The position numbers and the translations under genes were made by a program. Of a stretch of 64,000 nt of DNA, positions 36,170-46,778 are shown piece by piece. The stretch is from Siphonodentalium dalli (Eukaryota > Mollusca > Scaphopoda > Gadilida > Siphonodentaliidae). The number at the start of each line of letters is the position of its first letter. Within the stretch, counting starts at the first letter, position 1. The notes beneath the pieces were generated by a model. The model did no database searches. It was not told the DNA's origin and saw only the letters and a program-made list of their open reading frames with translations. The stretch spans positions 16,184,440 to 16,248,439 of the forward strand of contig CP136061.1 in the NCBI GenBank assembly GCA_032622095.1. Direction: 5' to 3'.

Positions 36170-36500
36170 CTACCTGCTGACTGTTCGATTAATTTGCCTC
36201 ATTCTCAAGCCAAGCAACCATTCACTCAATTTGTAAATATTAACTTTGTTAGGCGCCCACTTGAAATTTCTCAGTGTATTCTGATTACCTGCTGACTGAT
36301 CAATTCATTTGCCTCTTTCTCACACCAAGCAACCATTCACTCAATTTGTAAATATCAACTTTGCTTGGCACCAATTCGAACTTTCTCAATGTATTCTGAT
36401 GACCTGCTGACTGGTCGATTCACATGCCTCATTCTCACACCAAGCTACCATCGATTTGTTAATATCAACTTAGGTTGACACCAATTTGAACAATCGAGGA
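36170..36500. repeat. Tandem repeat, about 115-bp unit
   Basis: Three to four diverged copies contain CACACCAAGCAACCATTCAC, TTTGTAAATATCAACTTTG and CCTGCTGACTG. A separate 33-bp duplication with GAATTCAGACTGTTGACTGT lies just upstream at 36094-36155. Confidence 0.85.
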
Positions 36501-36579
36501 CGAATTGCCTAATACAATTAAAGCGTGGAGTCTGTCCACTTTCCCATGTAAAATCGAATTCTACGACGACCGGGTTCGA

Positions 36580-37480
36580 GATATTTTATTATTACCGACA
36601 TCTTCTTTTTGCACATTATCTGCTTATACAAAACTTTTTTTATGCATATAATCTGCTAACAGTCGTATCTCAAGTATGTATATGTGTTAACACCAATGCA
36701 GAATTGCCTATTTCCCCAGTCTGTTCTCCCAAAAATACGCACATTTTCTGCTTATTCAAAACTTATATTTTAGGTATATAATCTGCTAACAATCGCTTGA
36801 TTTTGAGTCGATAATGTGCTGAAAATGAAAAATCGAATTCTACGACCACCGGGTTCGAGATATGTTATTATTACCGACATCGTCATTCTTGCACGTTATC
36901 TTATACAAAACTTATTTTAGGTATATAATCTGCTAACAATCTTATCTCAAGTATTTCGATGTGTTAACACCAATGCAGATTTGCCTATTTCCCCAGTCTA
37001 TTCTCCCAAAAATACGCACATTTTCTGCTTATACAAAAACTTATATTTTAGGTATATAGTCTGCTAACAATCGGTTCATTTTGAGTCGATAATGTGCTGA
37101 AAATGAGAGCGTTTTAGTAACACTAAATTTGTATCCCAAGTATTTCGATGTGTTAACACCAATGCAGATTTCCTTATTTTGCTATTTGAAAATTGGTATC
37201 TCAAGTATTTCGATGTGTTAACACCAATGTAGGTTTCCCATTTTTTCAGTCTGTTCTCCCGAAAATACGCACATTATCTGCTTATACAAAACTTATCTTA
37301 GGTATATAATCTGCTAACAATCGCACATTATCTGCATATACAAAACTTATCTTAGGTATATAATCTGCTAACAATCGTATCTCAAGTATTTCGATGTGTT
37401 AACACCAATGCAGATTTCCCTATTTTCCCAGTCTGTTCTCCCGAGAATACGCACATTATCTGCTTATACAAAACTTATCT
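36580..37480. repeat. Tandem repeat with AAACTTAT..CTGCTAACAATCG unit
   Basis: Several imperfect copies contain ACGCACATTATCTGCTTATA, AGGTATATAATCTGCTAACA, CTCAAGTATTTCGATGTGTT and AACACCAATGCAG. Units vary in length and order, suggesting repeated unequal exchange. Confidence 0.85.
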
Positions 37481-37632
37481 AATATATATTTGAAGAAAGT
37501 TTGTGTGTGTGTGTGTGTGTCTGTTGAACCTGTATCTCGGTATACGCTGGGCCGATTTCCACCATTTTCGGGGTGTTTGTGTAAAAAAAACAACACAACG
37601 ACCCTACCCCGTCAGTACGGGTACCCAACTAG
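37478..37632 (+). mobile_element. Short Helitron-like unit sharing the 3' end
   Basis: A second 5'-like end, TCTAATATATATTTGAAGAA, again after a host-like A, lies only 155 bp before the common CTAG end. Its next bases parallel those at 35770. The larger element may have arisen from this short one plus captured or amplified DNA, or the short one may be nested. Confidence 0.5.
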
Positions 37633-38071
37633 TATTTATGTATAATTGGTCATCACAATAGTACAATTATGAACTGAACCAAGTGTCAATCACTGATTCA
37701 CATTAATCCATATTCACACAAATTGACGGAGTCCCATAAGTGAAGTGAGAAATACAAAATGACTACGACGCAGTGTCATTATGCTATATATATACGATAT
37801 ACAGAGGATCTGCAAAGCGTCCCCAGTTTATAGCGGAATTTACAAAACGAGTCCAGTAAATTAGGTCTGGACCGAGCCTTTGGCGAGGACGTAAAACTAA
37901 CATCGGCTTCTATAAGGCATGCGATGACGTTACACGTAACTATGCGTTGTTTGCCCGCACAAAGAAATACAAATAAAGACTCGTTGGAGTATTTAATGGC
38001 ATATACAGTTAATGACATAACTTTTAAAAATATGCATTCATTATAGTTTGTTGGAACAGATATTTGAAATC

Positions 38072-38320
38072 ATAGTATTTTGTGACGTAGTGTACGAATG
38101 TATACAGACGACAAACCGGAAGTCAAAGTTCACCTGGCACTATTTCTTTAAACGAACGTTTAATATCACAATTTATAGCATGATCCTACCTTTTCAATAA
38201 ACCCGTTCTATAAATTGTGATATCAAACGTTCGTTTAATACCAGGAAACAGTGCCAGGTGACCTTTGGCGTCCTGTTTGTCGTCTGTTTATATTCCTTAC
38301 GCTACGTCACAAAGTACTAT
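38072..38320. mobile_element. 249-bp inverted-repeat MITE
   Basis: Arms of about 110 bp begin ATAGTATTTTGTGACGTAG and include GACGACAAAC, CACCTGGCAC and AAACGAACGTTTAATATCAC. They are about 85 percent complementary and surround a loop with CATGATCCTACC. No coding. Confidence 0.8.
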
Positions 38321-39125
38321 TTTTCGATGCATATCGATGCAGTATAATCCTGGGAGTATACACCAAGTCCCCATCAATATTAAAGAAGTAACACTAACAT
38401 TTATAAATATTTCGAAATTTCCCCCGGGCTGCGTATACCAAATTAATACCCCGTTGGCCCGTTTACCGCTGGTTTAACGTTGGCACGACGTTGAAAACGT
38501 AACGCACTAGGCGATATGTGAGGTAAGCAGGTGTGTTAGATGTCGACTTTGGCCCAACATTGGTTGGTCACAGTGTGGAAAAATCGGTCGATTACGTCGT
38601 AGCGTCAATTTCAACGATAAGCGTGCGTCGTCGGATTCATTTCCTTCACAATCAAATTAAAGCTTCAATCCTCAATGTATATGAGGAAGAAAATGTCATC
38701 CTAATTACTACCTAAATTTCACGATCCATGTATGATAGGCGTGGATTTAGGGACATGGGCGTTGCATGTGTGTCTCACACCCCACTCCCGGCCAAACTTT
38801 GGTCAAAATTGTCAACAGTTGGATATCTCATACATGCCACAACATTAATTGGAACTTTCACACGGTCACACCAATAATAGGTTGAGATTGTTCACGTAGT
38901 TTGATTTTCCAGCAATTATTAATTGTTGTTTTAGAACAACATTTGCGTATTGTCCTACTTTTGGTAAACATTTGACTGAAACGGCATCAGATGGAAATGT
39001 TCCGACCTTAGATTTGGAGGGGGTCTCAGATTGGAAATTTCCAACAATTAGAATTGGGTAGGGGGTTCCCAGGTTGCAAATTTCCAACAATTGGAATTAT
39101 TGATGCCAGTCTAAATTGTGGACGG
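38321..39125. other. No recognisable feature
   Basis: Unassigned sequence. Imperfect recurrences of GGAAATTTCCAACAATT at about 39025 and 39075 suggest minor local duplication. Confidence 0.35.
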
Positions 39126-39370
39126 GTCATTATTCCGAAGGTCCGCTATTCCAAAAGTACACTTTACGAACACAATCCATGTGCTTGGACAGCTTTATAA
39201 ATCGCCTAGATATCACGCGTAATAGACATAACAAAACACTGCTGGGTACTATCGGTGGAATATAGTTCCACTTAAAAATATTGGACAAAATATAAAAACT
39301 TTCGGAATAGTGGACCCTCGAAACGACAACTGCAAATTTTGACGAGGGTCCGTTATTCCGAAGGTTCGTT
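39126..39370. repeat. TTATTCCGAAGGTCC motif repeats
   Basis: The motif TATTCCGAAGGTCC and its complement occur at 39130, about 39300 and 39342-39366 in mixed orientation, marking a small inverted-repeat segment. Similar ATTCCGAAGG repeats are widespread in invertebrate DNA. Confidence 0.55.
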
Positions 39371-40424
39371 GTTTGAATTATGCGCGACAAATTTGAAACA
39401 GCTGGAGAATGTCCACGGAAAGTATTCACCCGAGCATATGACGCCAGTGTATCAATATTTCGTGTATTAATTTTGTCAACCAGGCCATTCTCGTATGATT
39501 ACCAGCACATACTTAACTAGGGGTGATTATATTGAGAGATGAAGGAAAGGGTCTATCCACTCTTTAGCACCCTGGAGTTTTAGTTTCTGAAATATGTACA
39601 TGTAACCTATGTACCTATATGTGGTCTCCGAATCAGTGACGTAGCTACAGGGTCTTTGTTGTGGGGGTGTCAACATCGAATTTCCCAACTTCATCCTCTT
39701 GAACCAGGTACCAAACTGCACCCGCTTTAGATTAAAACTTTCCAACCGGCACCCATGCTTCCCCACTGTTGGCAATTTACAAATTGAATAAGACTGGAAC
39801 ATTTCCAAATGGTGTTCATTTCAGACAACAATTTTTACTAAAAGTTGAAAATTTGTGTAACTCGAGTTGTAAACAGAAATATTCCTACTGATTATTGGAA
39901 AAGCAGACCACGAAAACATAATTATTCAACCTATACGTACATAAAGTAACCAAGTAATTATGTGTCAGGCTTGAAATTTTCAGCTGTTTTTGACCATCCC
40001 TGTCGCCAAGTTCCTCTTCTTATACACAGACAATCTCTGGACTCACGTCGCGCAGGTGTTTGTAACGCGCTTCGCTGCCCGTATGTATATAGTTGTAAAA
40101 CATAATTTCATTTTACTAACTTTACATTACGTGCGTATCATTTTGTATTGATTACGTCGAAGAAACACGTCACATTGATACGTTGCGGTAATTTTCACAA
40201 GACTGTTTGAAGGAAGGTATTGGGTGATTCTACGGTAAATGAACAATTTGCATTCCCGCGGTCAGTTCCGTCATGTATGCAAAATTCATCACGAGCATCG
40301 CTAGTGGGTGGCAAAATACGCCCTTTAGCCATTTCGAATTGTACTACCGCAAAAATAAATATAACAATAATTTGAGCTTACAAAGAATATATGATATACC
40401 CCTAATTTCAATGCCAAAATGCGG

Positions 40425-40945
40425 TCAAATTATAAGTCGAAAAATTGCCGTAACTAATGTGAAAATAATTGGACAGAACCGATATTCGAACTTGGCCGTA
40501 TAGTTTTAGCTGTGAAACACACATACCAGCTTTGGTTCAGATAAAATAAACCAAACTGGAGTTATCGGTCGTAAACCGAAATGTTATGAAATCGGTAAAA
40601 TTCTAAGTCGAAAAAGGGCCTTAACTCATGTAAAAATATTTGGACGGAATCCATATTCGAATTTGGCCTGTATCTTTGGCTGGGAAATATACATACCAAC
40701 TTTGGTTAGGATCAAGTAACTCAAACTTGAGTTATCGGTCGGAAACCAAAAATGTTAACTGAAGATAAAATTCTAAGTCGAAAAAGGGCCGTAACTCATG
40801 TGAAAATAATTGGACGGAACCCATATTCGAACTTGACCCGATCTTTAGCTGCGAAATACACATATCAAATTTGGTTCAGATCAAATAATCTAAACTGGAG
40901 TTATCGGTCGGAAACCAACAATGTTAAGGGACCGACGGACAGACG
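40425..40945. repeat. Three tandem copies of a unit of about 165 bp
   Basis: Units contain CTAAGTCGAAAAAGGGCC, AATTGGACGGAACCCATATT and CTGGAGTTATCGGTCGGAAA. They lead into a GACGGACGGACGGACAGAC tract at 40930-40999. This arrangement is a common dispersed repeat in marine invertebrates. A related end with (GACG)n occurs at 49850-50035. Confidence 0.85.
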
Positions 40946-41059
40946 GCCGGACGGTAAGACAAACGGACGGACGTACGGTACGACGGACGGACGGACAGAC
41001 TTATTACATAGAACTGTTCCATCAGAAGTCGTTTTGTCGCCGCTATTGTGATGGTTCTT

Positions 41060-42766
41060 GACCGATTTGTTACGGTTGCTTATGATAACAAATTATCATT
41101 TTCGGCACAAAATCACGCATAATTATAGATATTTTAAATACATTAAACTTTCTTGAACTAACAGAGGCTGCATAAGTGCCCTTTTACCGAAACCTGAACT
41201 TTAGATCACAATTAACTCGGATATAGCGAGTTAACGTGTAATTCTCAACATTTAATCACTGAAAATCAAGCCATGTAAACGTAATCTGAAGACGAACACT
41301 GAGTATAAGGTATTCTTGTGTTATTATTCTGTAAAATAGCTGAGGAAATATCCCAACGTGGGTTGATAATTCGGAGCATTAGGCTCCAAATCACAACTTA
41401 TGAGTGTTACGGTTCTAGTTCAAGGTAATCACGGATTAGACGGTTATTTACATGATATTTGTTCGAACGATTTCTGCACTTTGGGATCATATAGTTGTGT
41501 GTAACAAACGTTTTAAACCCGATAATAATTGTAGTTTCAACATAACCCAACAAGTATATTGAGAAATAAGAGTGTATAGCTATCAAGTATAACAGGAGGT
41601 TAAGTGACATTACCTTCACTTCGAGTATGCTATAGTCGCATGTATCACCTGTATCTCGGATATCAATGTTTTCCACGCATACATACATGTATATGTCATT
41701 CTTTGCTAGTGTGGCGTATAAACGTGGGTGTGATGACACTGTGCATGGTTTCATATGTTTTACCTATCGTTCATTGAACATAATTGCTTTATCAAAGGCA
41801 AGAGCAGACAAGTACTAACCTAGCTATAGTATGCCCAAAATACGCCATTTGACCGAAACAGACATATACTCCCACATTTAGGAATTTTAAACACACAGGG
41901 ATTTACTTTTCAGTAAGTTGAAGAATTATAAGTACCATTCCAAATAAAACAACTGCCAATGTCCTGATCGGATTCGCAAAATGATTATGAATGTTCGTGT
42001 CATGTTTATAATATGCACGTGCAGCTATTATTATTAAAGTCACGCCGTTGTGTGGCACGGTGATGTCTAGTCCAACAAATTAGACGATTCGGATTAAGAT
42101 ATATTTTAATATTTGGACATTTATGTTATCTTAATTCCTCATCGTCTAATACATGAAGTGAAAGCGTTACTCGCAACGAATCCGGAAAATAAATGCGCAT
42201 AAAACATGCCCCTTTAAATTGCATTATTCACGTCTAATGTTACAAACAAAACTGTAAATAAAAAACACAGACCTTTTGTTGGAATGATAAATATCATGAC
42301 TGAACTAACTAGTATAAATTTGTGTGACTATTAATCCATAAAATTTTCTCAGAAGACAACGGACAAAAATATTCAAACCGTCTGCGCTTGCTATAATGAA
42401 AGTACGCGCATGCGTAATAGCTCCGAAATCTGGGAAAACACGCGAAATTAACACAATTTATTTAGGCCACTCCAAACTGATTTCGCAGTTTCATTGCAGA
42501 CCACATAGGAACAGGCTGATTTGTATTGACATTATGGGAACAATATACTTATCATTTTACGGAGTGAATGATTTTTTTTGACATATACATAGTAAGTATA
42601 TATGTAGTAAGTGTTACACACAGACGCTAACTGGTTGTCAAGCCACACACAGAGACGTAAAGAAAGCTATAGTGGGTGGGTGTCCAGTAGGCCTTTAGTT
42701 TCAACAATTGGAAAGTTTATGCCTAACAGGTTTTGGATTTGTTCTGATATGCGAGTATAGTTCTAT
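41060..42766. other. No recognisable feature
   Basis: AT-rich unassigned sequence without convincing coding frames. Confidence 0.35.
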
Positions 42767-42945
42767 TTATATCCTATCTCCCTACTTTACGACAATTCCC
42801 TGGGTACCACTGGTGGACTAAATAATTAAAGACTAAGACATATTTGCGTAATGGCAATTCTTTAATTGAATTACCGAAATTATGACCACCATCGGCATGT
42901 GGCGCGGCCCCGATTGAACAATATGCAACCTGGGTGTACCACGCC
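42767..42945. repeat. 179-bp direct repeat, copy 1
   Basis: Begins TTATATCCTATCTCCCTACT and ends GGGTGTACCACGCC. It is identical to copy 2 (43293-43471) except for about two substitutions. The two are in the same orientation, 347 bp apart, so the duplication is recent. A role as element termini is possible but unproven. Confidence 0.92.
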
Positions 42946-43071
42946 TCACGCCTAAACCAAAAAATGCATGGCCGGCACCGGGCCGTGCCAAACCAAGCCA
43001 CTAATCAGTCACTGGAGGGAGTGGTGGGCCAAAGGCCCACACATGAAGGGGGTGGGATGGCGGGTAGAATT

Positions 43072-43290
43072 TATTGACCTTGTGGTCTGTGCGAAATTCG
43101 TTTCAATGGGCAGTCGGGTATTGACAACGTCACCACGAGGACAATCAATCAATCAAAATACCCGCCCTCCTCGTGGTTGGCGCTCAGATGTTCACTTGAC
43201 CTCGAACTTTCTAAACAGCTGACCCCGGTCGCAGGTCGATACAATATTAAGGTCGACAGTCTATAAAAATATTTTCCTTCGTAAAATTTA
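43072..43290. repeat. Dispersed 220-bp SINE-like repeat, copy 1
   Basis: Nearly identical to 57690-57912. Contains (AATC)n, an inverted pair CCACGAGGA / TCCTCGTGG, then TGGTTGGCGCTCAGATG and GGTCGCAGGTCGATAC. The last two recall box A and box B of tRNA-derived SINEs common in molluscs. The exact ends were not determined. Confidence 0.6.
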
Positions 43291-43292
43291 TT

Positions 43293-43471
43293 TTATATCC
43301 TATCTCCCTACTTTACGACAATTCCCTGGGTACCACTGGTGGGCTAAATAATTAAAGACTAAGACATATTTGCGTAATGGCAATTCTTTAATTGAATTAC
43401 CGAAATTATGACCACCATCGGCATGTGGCGCGGCCCCGATTGAACAATATGCAACCTGGGTTTACCACGCC
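43293..43471. repeat. 179-bp direct repeat, copy 2
   Basis: Second copy of 42767-42945. It directly adjoins the GC-richer block that leads into the hairpin array. Confidence 0.92.
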
Positions 43472-43614
43472 ACTAGCCGAGTGAAGTGTTGGACGCGAGC
43501 TCGGCATACACCCACCAGAATCCAATAAAATACCAGTGGAAAGACTGAGAAAATAACCCACCTATAAAAAGAAAGTGTAAAATTACGCCACGCCAGGGCG
43601 GGGAAATGAGAAAA

Positions 43615-44225
43615 ACCCACCGCAACCACAGAGACTGATTAGCGCTGAAAAAAAACACCAAAAACAGTCACTATAAACGTGAAACCGGCGCTACCAGAGA
43701 CTGATGAGCGCTTGAAAAAAAATCACCAACAGTGAAAAATAAAGAACCAAAAAAACATCACTGGAACAGTGAAAAATAAAGAACCAAAAAACCATCACTG
43801 GAACAGTGAAACCGGCGCTACCAGAGACTGATGAGCGCTTAAAACAAATAAATATTAACAACCAAAAAACCATCACTGGAACAGTGAAACCGGCGCTACC
43901 AGAGACTGATGAGCGCTTAACAAAAAAGAAATATTAACAACCAAAAAACCATCACTGGAACAGTGAAACCAGCGCTACCAGAGACTGGTGAGCGCAACCA
44001 AAAAACCATCACTATAAAAGTGAAACCGGCGCTACCAGAGGCTGATGAGCGCATGAAAACAAATCACCATCACTAGACAGTGAAAAATAAATAACCAAAA
44101 AACCATCACTGGAACAGTGAAACCGGCGCTACCAGAGACTGATGAGCGCTTAAAAAAAACAAATATTAACAACCAAAAAACCATCACTAGCACCGTGAAA
44201 CCAGTGCAACCATTGCGCACCACCA
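43615..44225. repeat. Array of paired short hairpins next to a tyrosine recombinase gene
   Basis: Each unit (about 55-98 bp apart) carries two small palindromes: TCACTGGAACAGTGA, and GCGCTACCAGAGACTGATGA continuing GCGC. Six good copies of the second lie near 43687, 43812, 43892, 43973, 44028 and 44126, with decayed copies at both edges. About ten copies or variants of the first are present. Compensatory variation occurs: TCACTATAAAAGTGA and TCACTAGACAGTGA keep the stem. Spacers are A-rich and variable. The minus-strand open frames across it are by-products of the repeats. Confidence 0.88.
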
Positions 44226-44804
44226 GCAGAGACCAGGGTTGGGGTAATCGTAATCAGTAATCGCAATCAAAGTAATCGATTACAAAATTTGGAGTAATCG
44301 TCTGTAATCAGTAATCATGACATTTCTTGATTACAAGTAATCGTAATCGTAATCGATTAATCGTAATCGATTACTTTCAAATTTACATGTAATCATGATT
44401 ACATTTTGATTACTTTTTGATTACTTTTACTAAAATAGCCATATGGATGGCTATTGGATACTCATAGTCTCATACTGTGGCACTGTGGAGTGTGTAAAGA
44501 TACAAACAACATACAAGTATTAGAAAGTTAGTACAATTTTGTCATGTGTTATGTTAGTGGTACAGTGTGTATGTACATTCTGGCAGTGGACACAGATAAC
44601 AACACACACCTGTTGAATACAGCATGCTTTTTGGTTGTTGAGTTGTTTCCGGCCGAAGGCCGGGTAGGATGTTCGGACTGCATTTTGCACGTCCCTTCAC
44701 CCTTTCTTGGCTTTTCGATGGAGATCGATCTTGTGGCTGTCGTAGTTACTGTGGTTGGAGGCAAGGCGGCGGAAGCGTGGTGGGTGAGTCTGGTGCTGTC
44801 GAGG

Positions 44805-45953
44805 TTATGTTGGTCTGTCTGTTTCGTCTAGTTGGAGGATGGACTTCGTCTTTTTCGTGGTGAGTAGGTGGTTTCTAACTTTGAGTTCCAGGAGGAGTGG
44901 GCTGTTGTCTAGTCGGGCTGATGTCATGTTTCTGAGTTCCATCAGTCTTTGCTTGATTGTAGGTATATTCGCTGCGTCGTGGAGGGCGTTGATCGGTGTC
45001 CATGGTGGTTGGCGGAGTGCGATGCGGAGAGCTTTATTCTGGACTTTCTGTAGTTTTTCGATGTAGGTCTTTGGAGCTGCTATGAGGATGGCGGCACCAT
45101 ACTCCATGACTGGTCGGACGAAGATTTTGTAGAGGTCGATGAGTGTTTGGCTGTCGGTTCCCCAGTCTGTACCCAGGAGGCATCTTAGTAGGTTGGTTCT
45201 TTTTCGGGCTTTGTCGGCTATCTTGTTGATGTGTGAGTTGAAGGTCATCTTATGGTCTAAGGTTATTCCTAGTAGGATTGCTTGGTCGGATGGTTTGATT
45301 GTCTCGTTGTCGATCTTGATGTTGATGGACTGTGTTTTCCTTCGTCTGTGGAATAGGATGAGTTGGGTCTTCTTCGCGTTGAGTTTAATTCTCCATTTTG
45401 AGCACCATGTTGATAGGTCGTTGAGTGTCTTTTGCAGTCGTTTCTGTAGGATCTGGGGGTTTGTGTGTGAAGTCCAGAGTCCTAGGTCGTCGGCAAACTG
45501 TGATATTTCAACGTTGTTGTGTCTGTCTATAGGTATGTCGTTGGCGTAGATTAGAAAGAGGAGCGGGCTTAGTACTGATCCTTGGGGTGTTCCGGCTCGT
45601 AGGTAGACTGGGTTTGATGTTTCGTTGTTAATGCGGACGCTGAGTTGACGGTCTTGTAGAAATGAGGAGACAAGGCGTGTGTATTTTCTTGCGATGTTGA
45701 GATGGCTGATTTTGTAGCGGAGGCCGTCGTGCCATACGGAGTCGAAGGCTTTTTCTACGTCTAGGAATACTGCGGCTGTTGTCCAATTCTTGCCTAGGGA
45801 TAGTCGTGCGTCTTCAGCTAGTCGGATGATGTGTTCCATGCCTTCTTTCCCTTGTCGGTAACCGCGCTGCCATGGGTTGAAGAAGTTGGATGATTCTAGA
45901 TGTTCACGTAGTCTGTTGCTGATGATTCTCTCGAAGCATGCATGGCATGGCAA
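44805..45953 (-). pseudogene. Non-LTR reverse transcriptase, 5'-truncated Jockey-like copy
   Basis: The minus-strand frame of 382 codons is uninterrupted. It covers most of an RT domain: FERIISNRLREHLE at the start, the catalytic LDVEKAFDSVW (Asp65), GTPQGSVLSPLLF (121-133) and FADD (153-156). The thumb region follows, with YGAAILIAAPKTYIEKLQKV and LRIALRQPPWTP. The endonuclease and the start of the RT domain are missing, and upstream DNA has no continuation, so the copy was truncated on insertion or by later loss. Such proteins copy their own RNA at a nicked target. Jockey-like assignment rests on overall motif style. The lack of stops suggests a fairly young copy. It lies within the hAT element. 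Confidence 0.9.
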
Positions 45954-46600
45954 TAAACTTGTGATACAGACAATGAAATGTTCTAATATGCATAAATAGG
46001 CTAGCCGACTTCAATTAAGATTAAATTGAATTGGGGCTGCTGCAGACAATGGCTGTAGAGTCACACTGGTACAATATGGCTAATTAACTGAACAAAGCAG
46101 GTGTGATGTACATCGGTAGACCTAATTAGCTGGTTTGTCATTTACTGCACTCATGGAGTTAAGCCTCATTTAATCCTCATCAGGATTAACAATGGATGAT
46201 CATCAAATAAATCTTAGTGTTACCTTCATTGTGTTGGGTATTGAATCTAACAGAACATGTAAATAAATTATAATTGTTTCTGGTGATATTTTCATAAATA
46301 ATATGCATTAGTTTGAATGCATGTAAGAAAATAAAAAATATATTAAAATATATTTACATAAATAAATACACATAAAACATAATGTATTCCCAATAAGTTG
46401 GTGCATACCTTCATGATGAAACCTTTCCAATACATGTAAATGTAAAAAGTTTATATTTTATTGCTTGCTGCTTTCTATTGTTTCAGTCGTTTCTTGTTTC
46501 CATGTTATGCAGTGATGTCTTTATTCAATCAAATTTGATATGTTAATTTGAATTATTTCATTATTTATTCCTATGGGATCAAAATGGTTGGAAACTAACA
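45954..46600. other. AT-rich interior of the hAT element
   Basis: No coding signal or repeat unit is seen between the truncated reverse transcriptase and the right TAATCGATTAC block. Confidence 0.5.
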
Positions 46601-46778
46601 ATTGTAATCAGATGTAATCAAAAAGTAATCGATTACATTTACTAAAGTAATTGTAATCGTAATAGATTACATTGGAAAAAATGTAATCAGTAATCGTAAT
46701 CGTAATCATGTAAATCAAAAGTAATTGTAATCGTAATCGATTACATTGGCATGTAATCGCCCCAACCCTGACAGAGAC

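Larger units (their letters stand above)
35756..37632 (+). mobile_element. Helitron-like non-autonomous element with internal tandem repeats
   Basis: The left end TCTAGCTATCTAATATATTT follows a host A. The right end is CTAG (37629-37632) before a host T, preceded five bases earlier by a hairpin at 37605-37623 (TACCC..GGGTA). These are the hallmarks of Helitron ends: TC start, hairpin plus CTAG end, insertion between A and T, no target duplication. The next 5' sequence, AAAGTTTGTGTGTATG and then ACGGCTAAACCGATTTC, is of a type common at animal Helitron 5' ends. The body carries two tandem-repeat fields. No Rep/helicase is encoded. Confidence 0.6.
44234..46770. mobile_element. hAT-type element with 8-bp target duplication
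   Basis: The left end CAGGGTTGGGGTAATCG and right end CGCCCCAACCCTG are inverted. They lead into long runs of TAATCGATTAC-type motifs on both sides (44240-44430 and 46600-46760). The flanks are GCAGAGAC (44226-44233) and ACAGAGAC (46771-46778), seven of eight bases identical, as expected for hAT elements with CAGGG ends. There is no hAT transposase. The core contains a truncated reverse transcriptase gene on the minus strand. Confidence 0.85.

Noticed and set aside
43615-44225. Hammerhead ribozyme, because CTGATGAG and GAAAC occur in each hairpin unit
   Set aside because: CTGATGA lies in the loop of the GCGC hairpin and no stem II joins it to a following GAAA in the required order, so the hammerhead core cannot be assembled by eye. 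A covariance-model scan could test this.
43615-44225. CRISPR array
   Set aside because: The spacing is uneven, spacers are A-rich and similar to each other, there are two different hairpins per unit, and the context is eukaryotic.
45139-45549. 136-codon plus-strand frame
   Set aside because: Antisense shadow of the reverse transcriptase domain.
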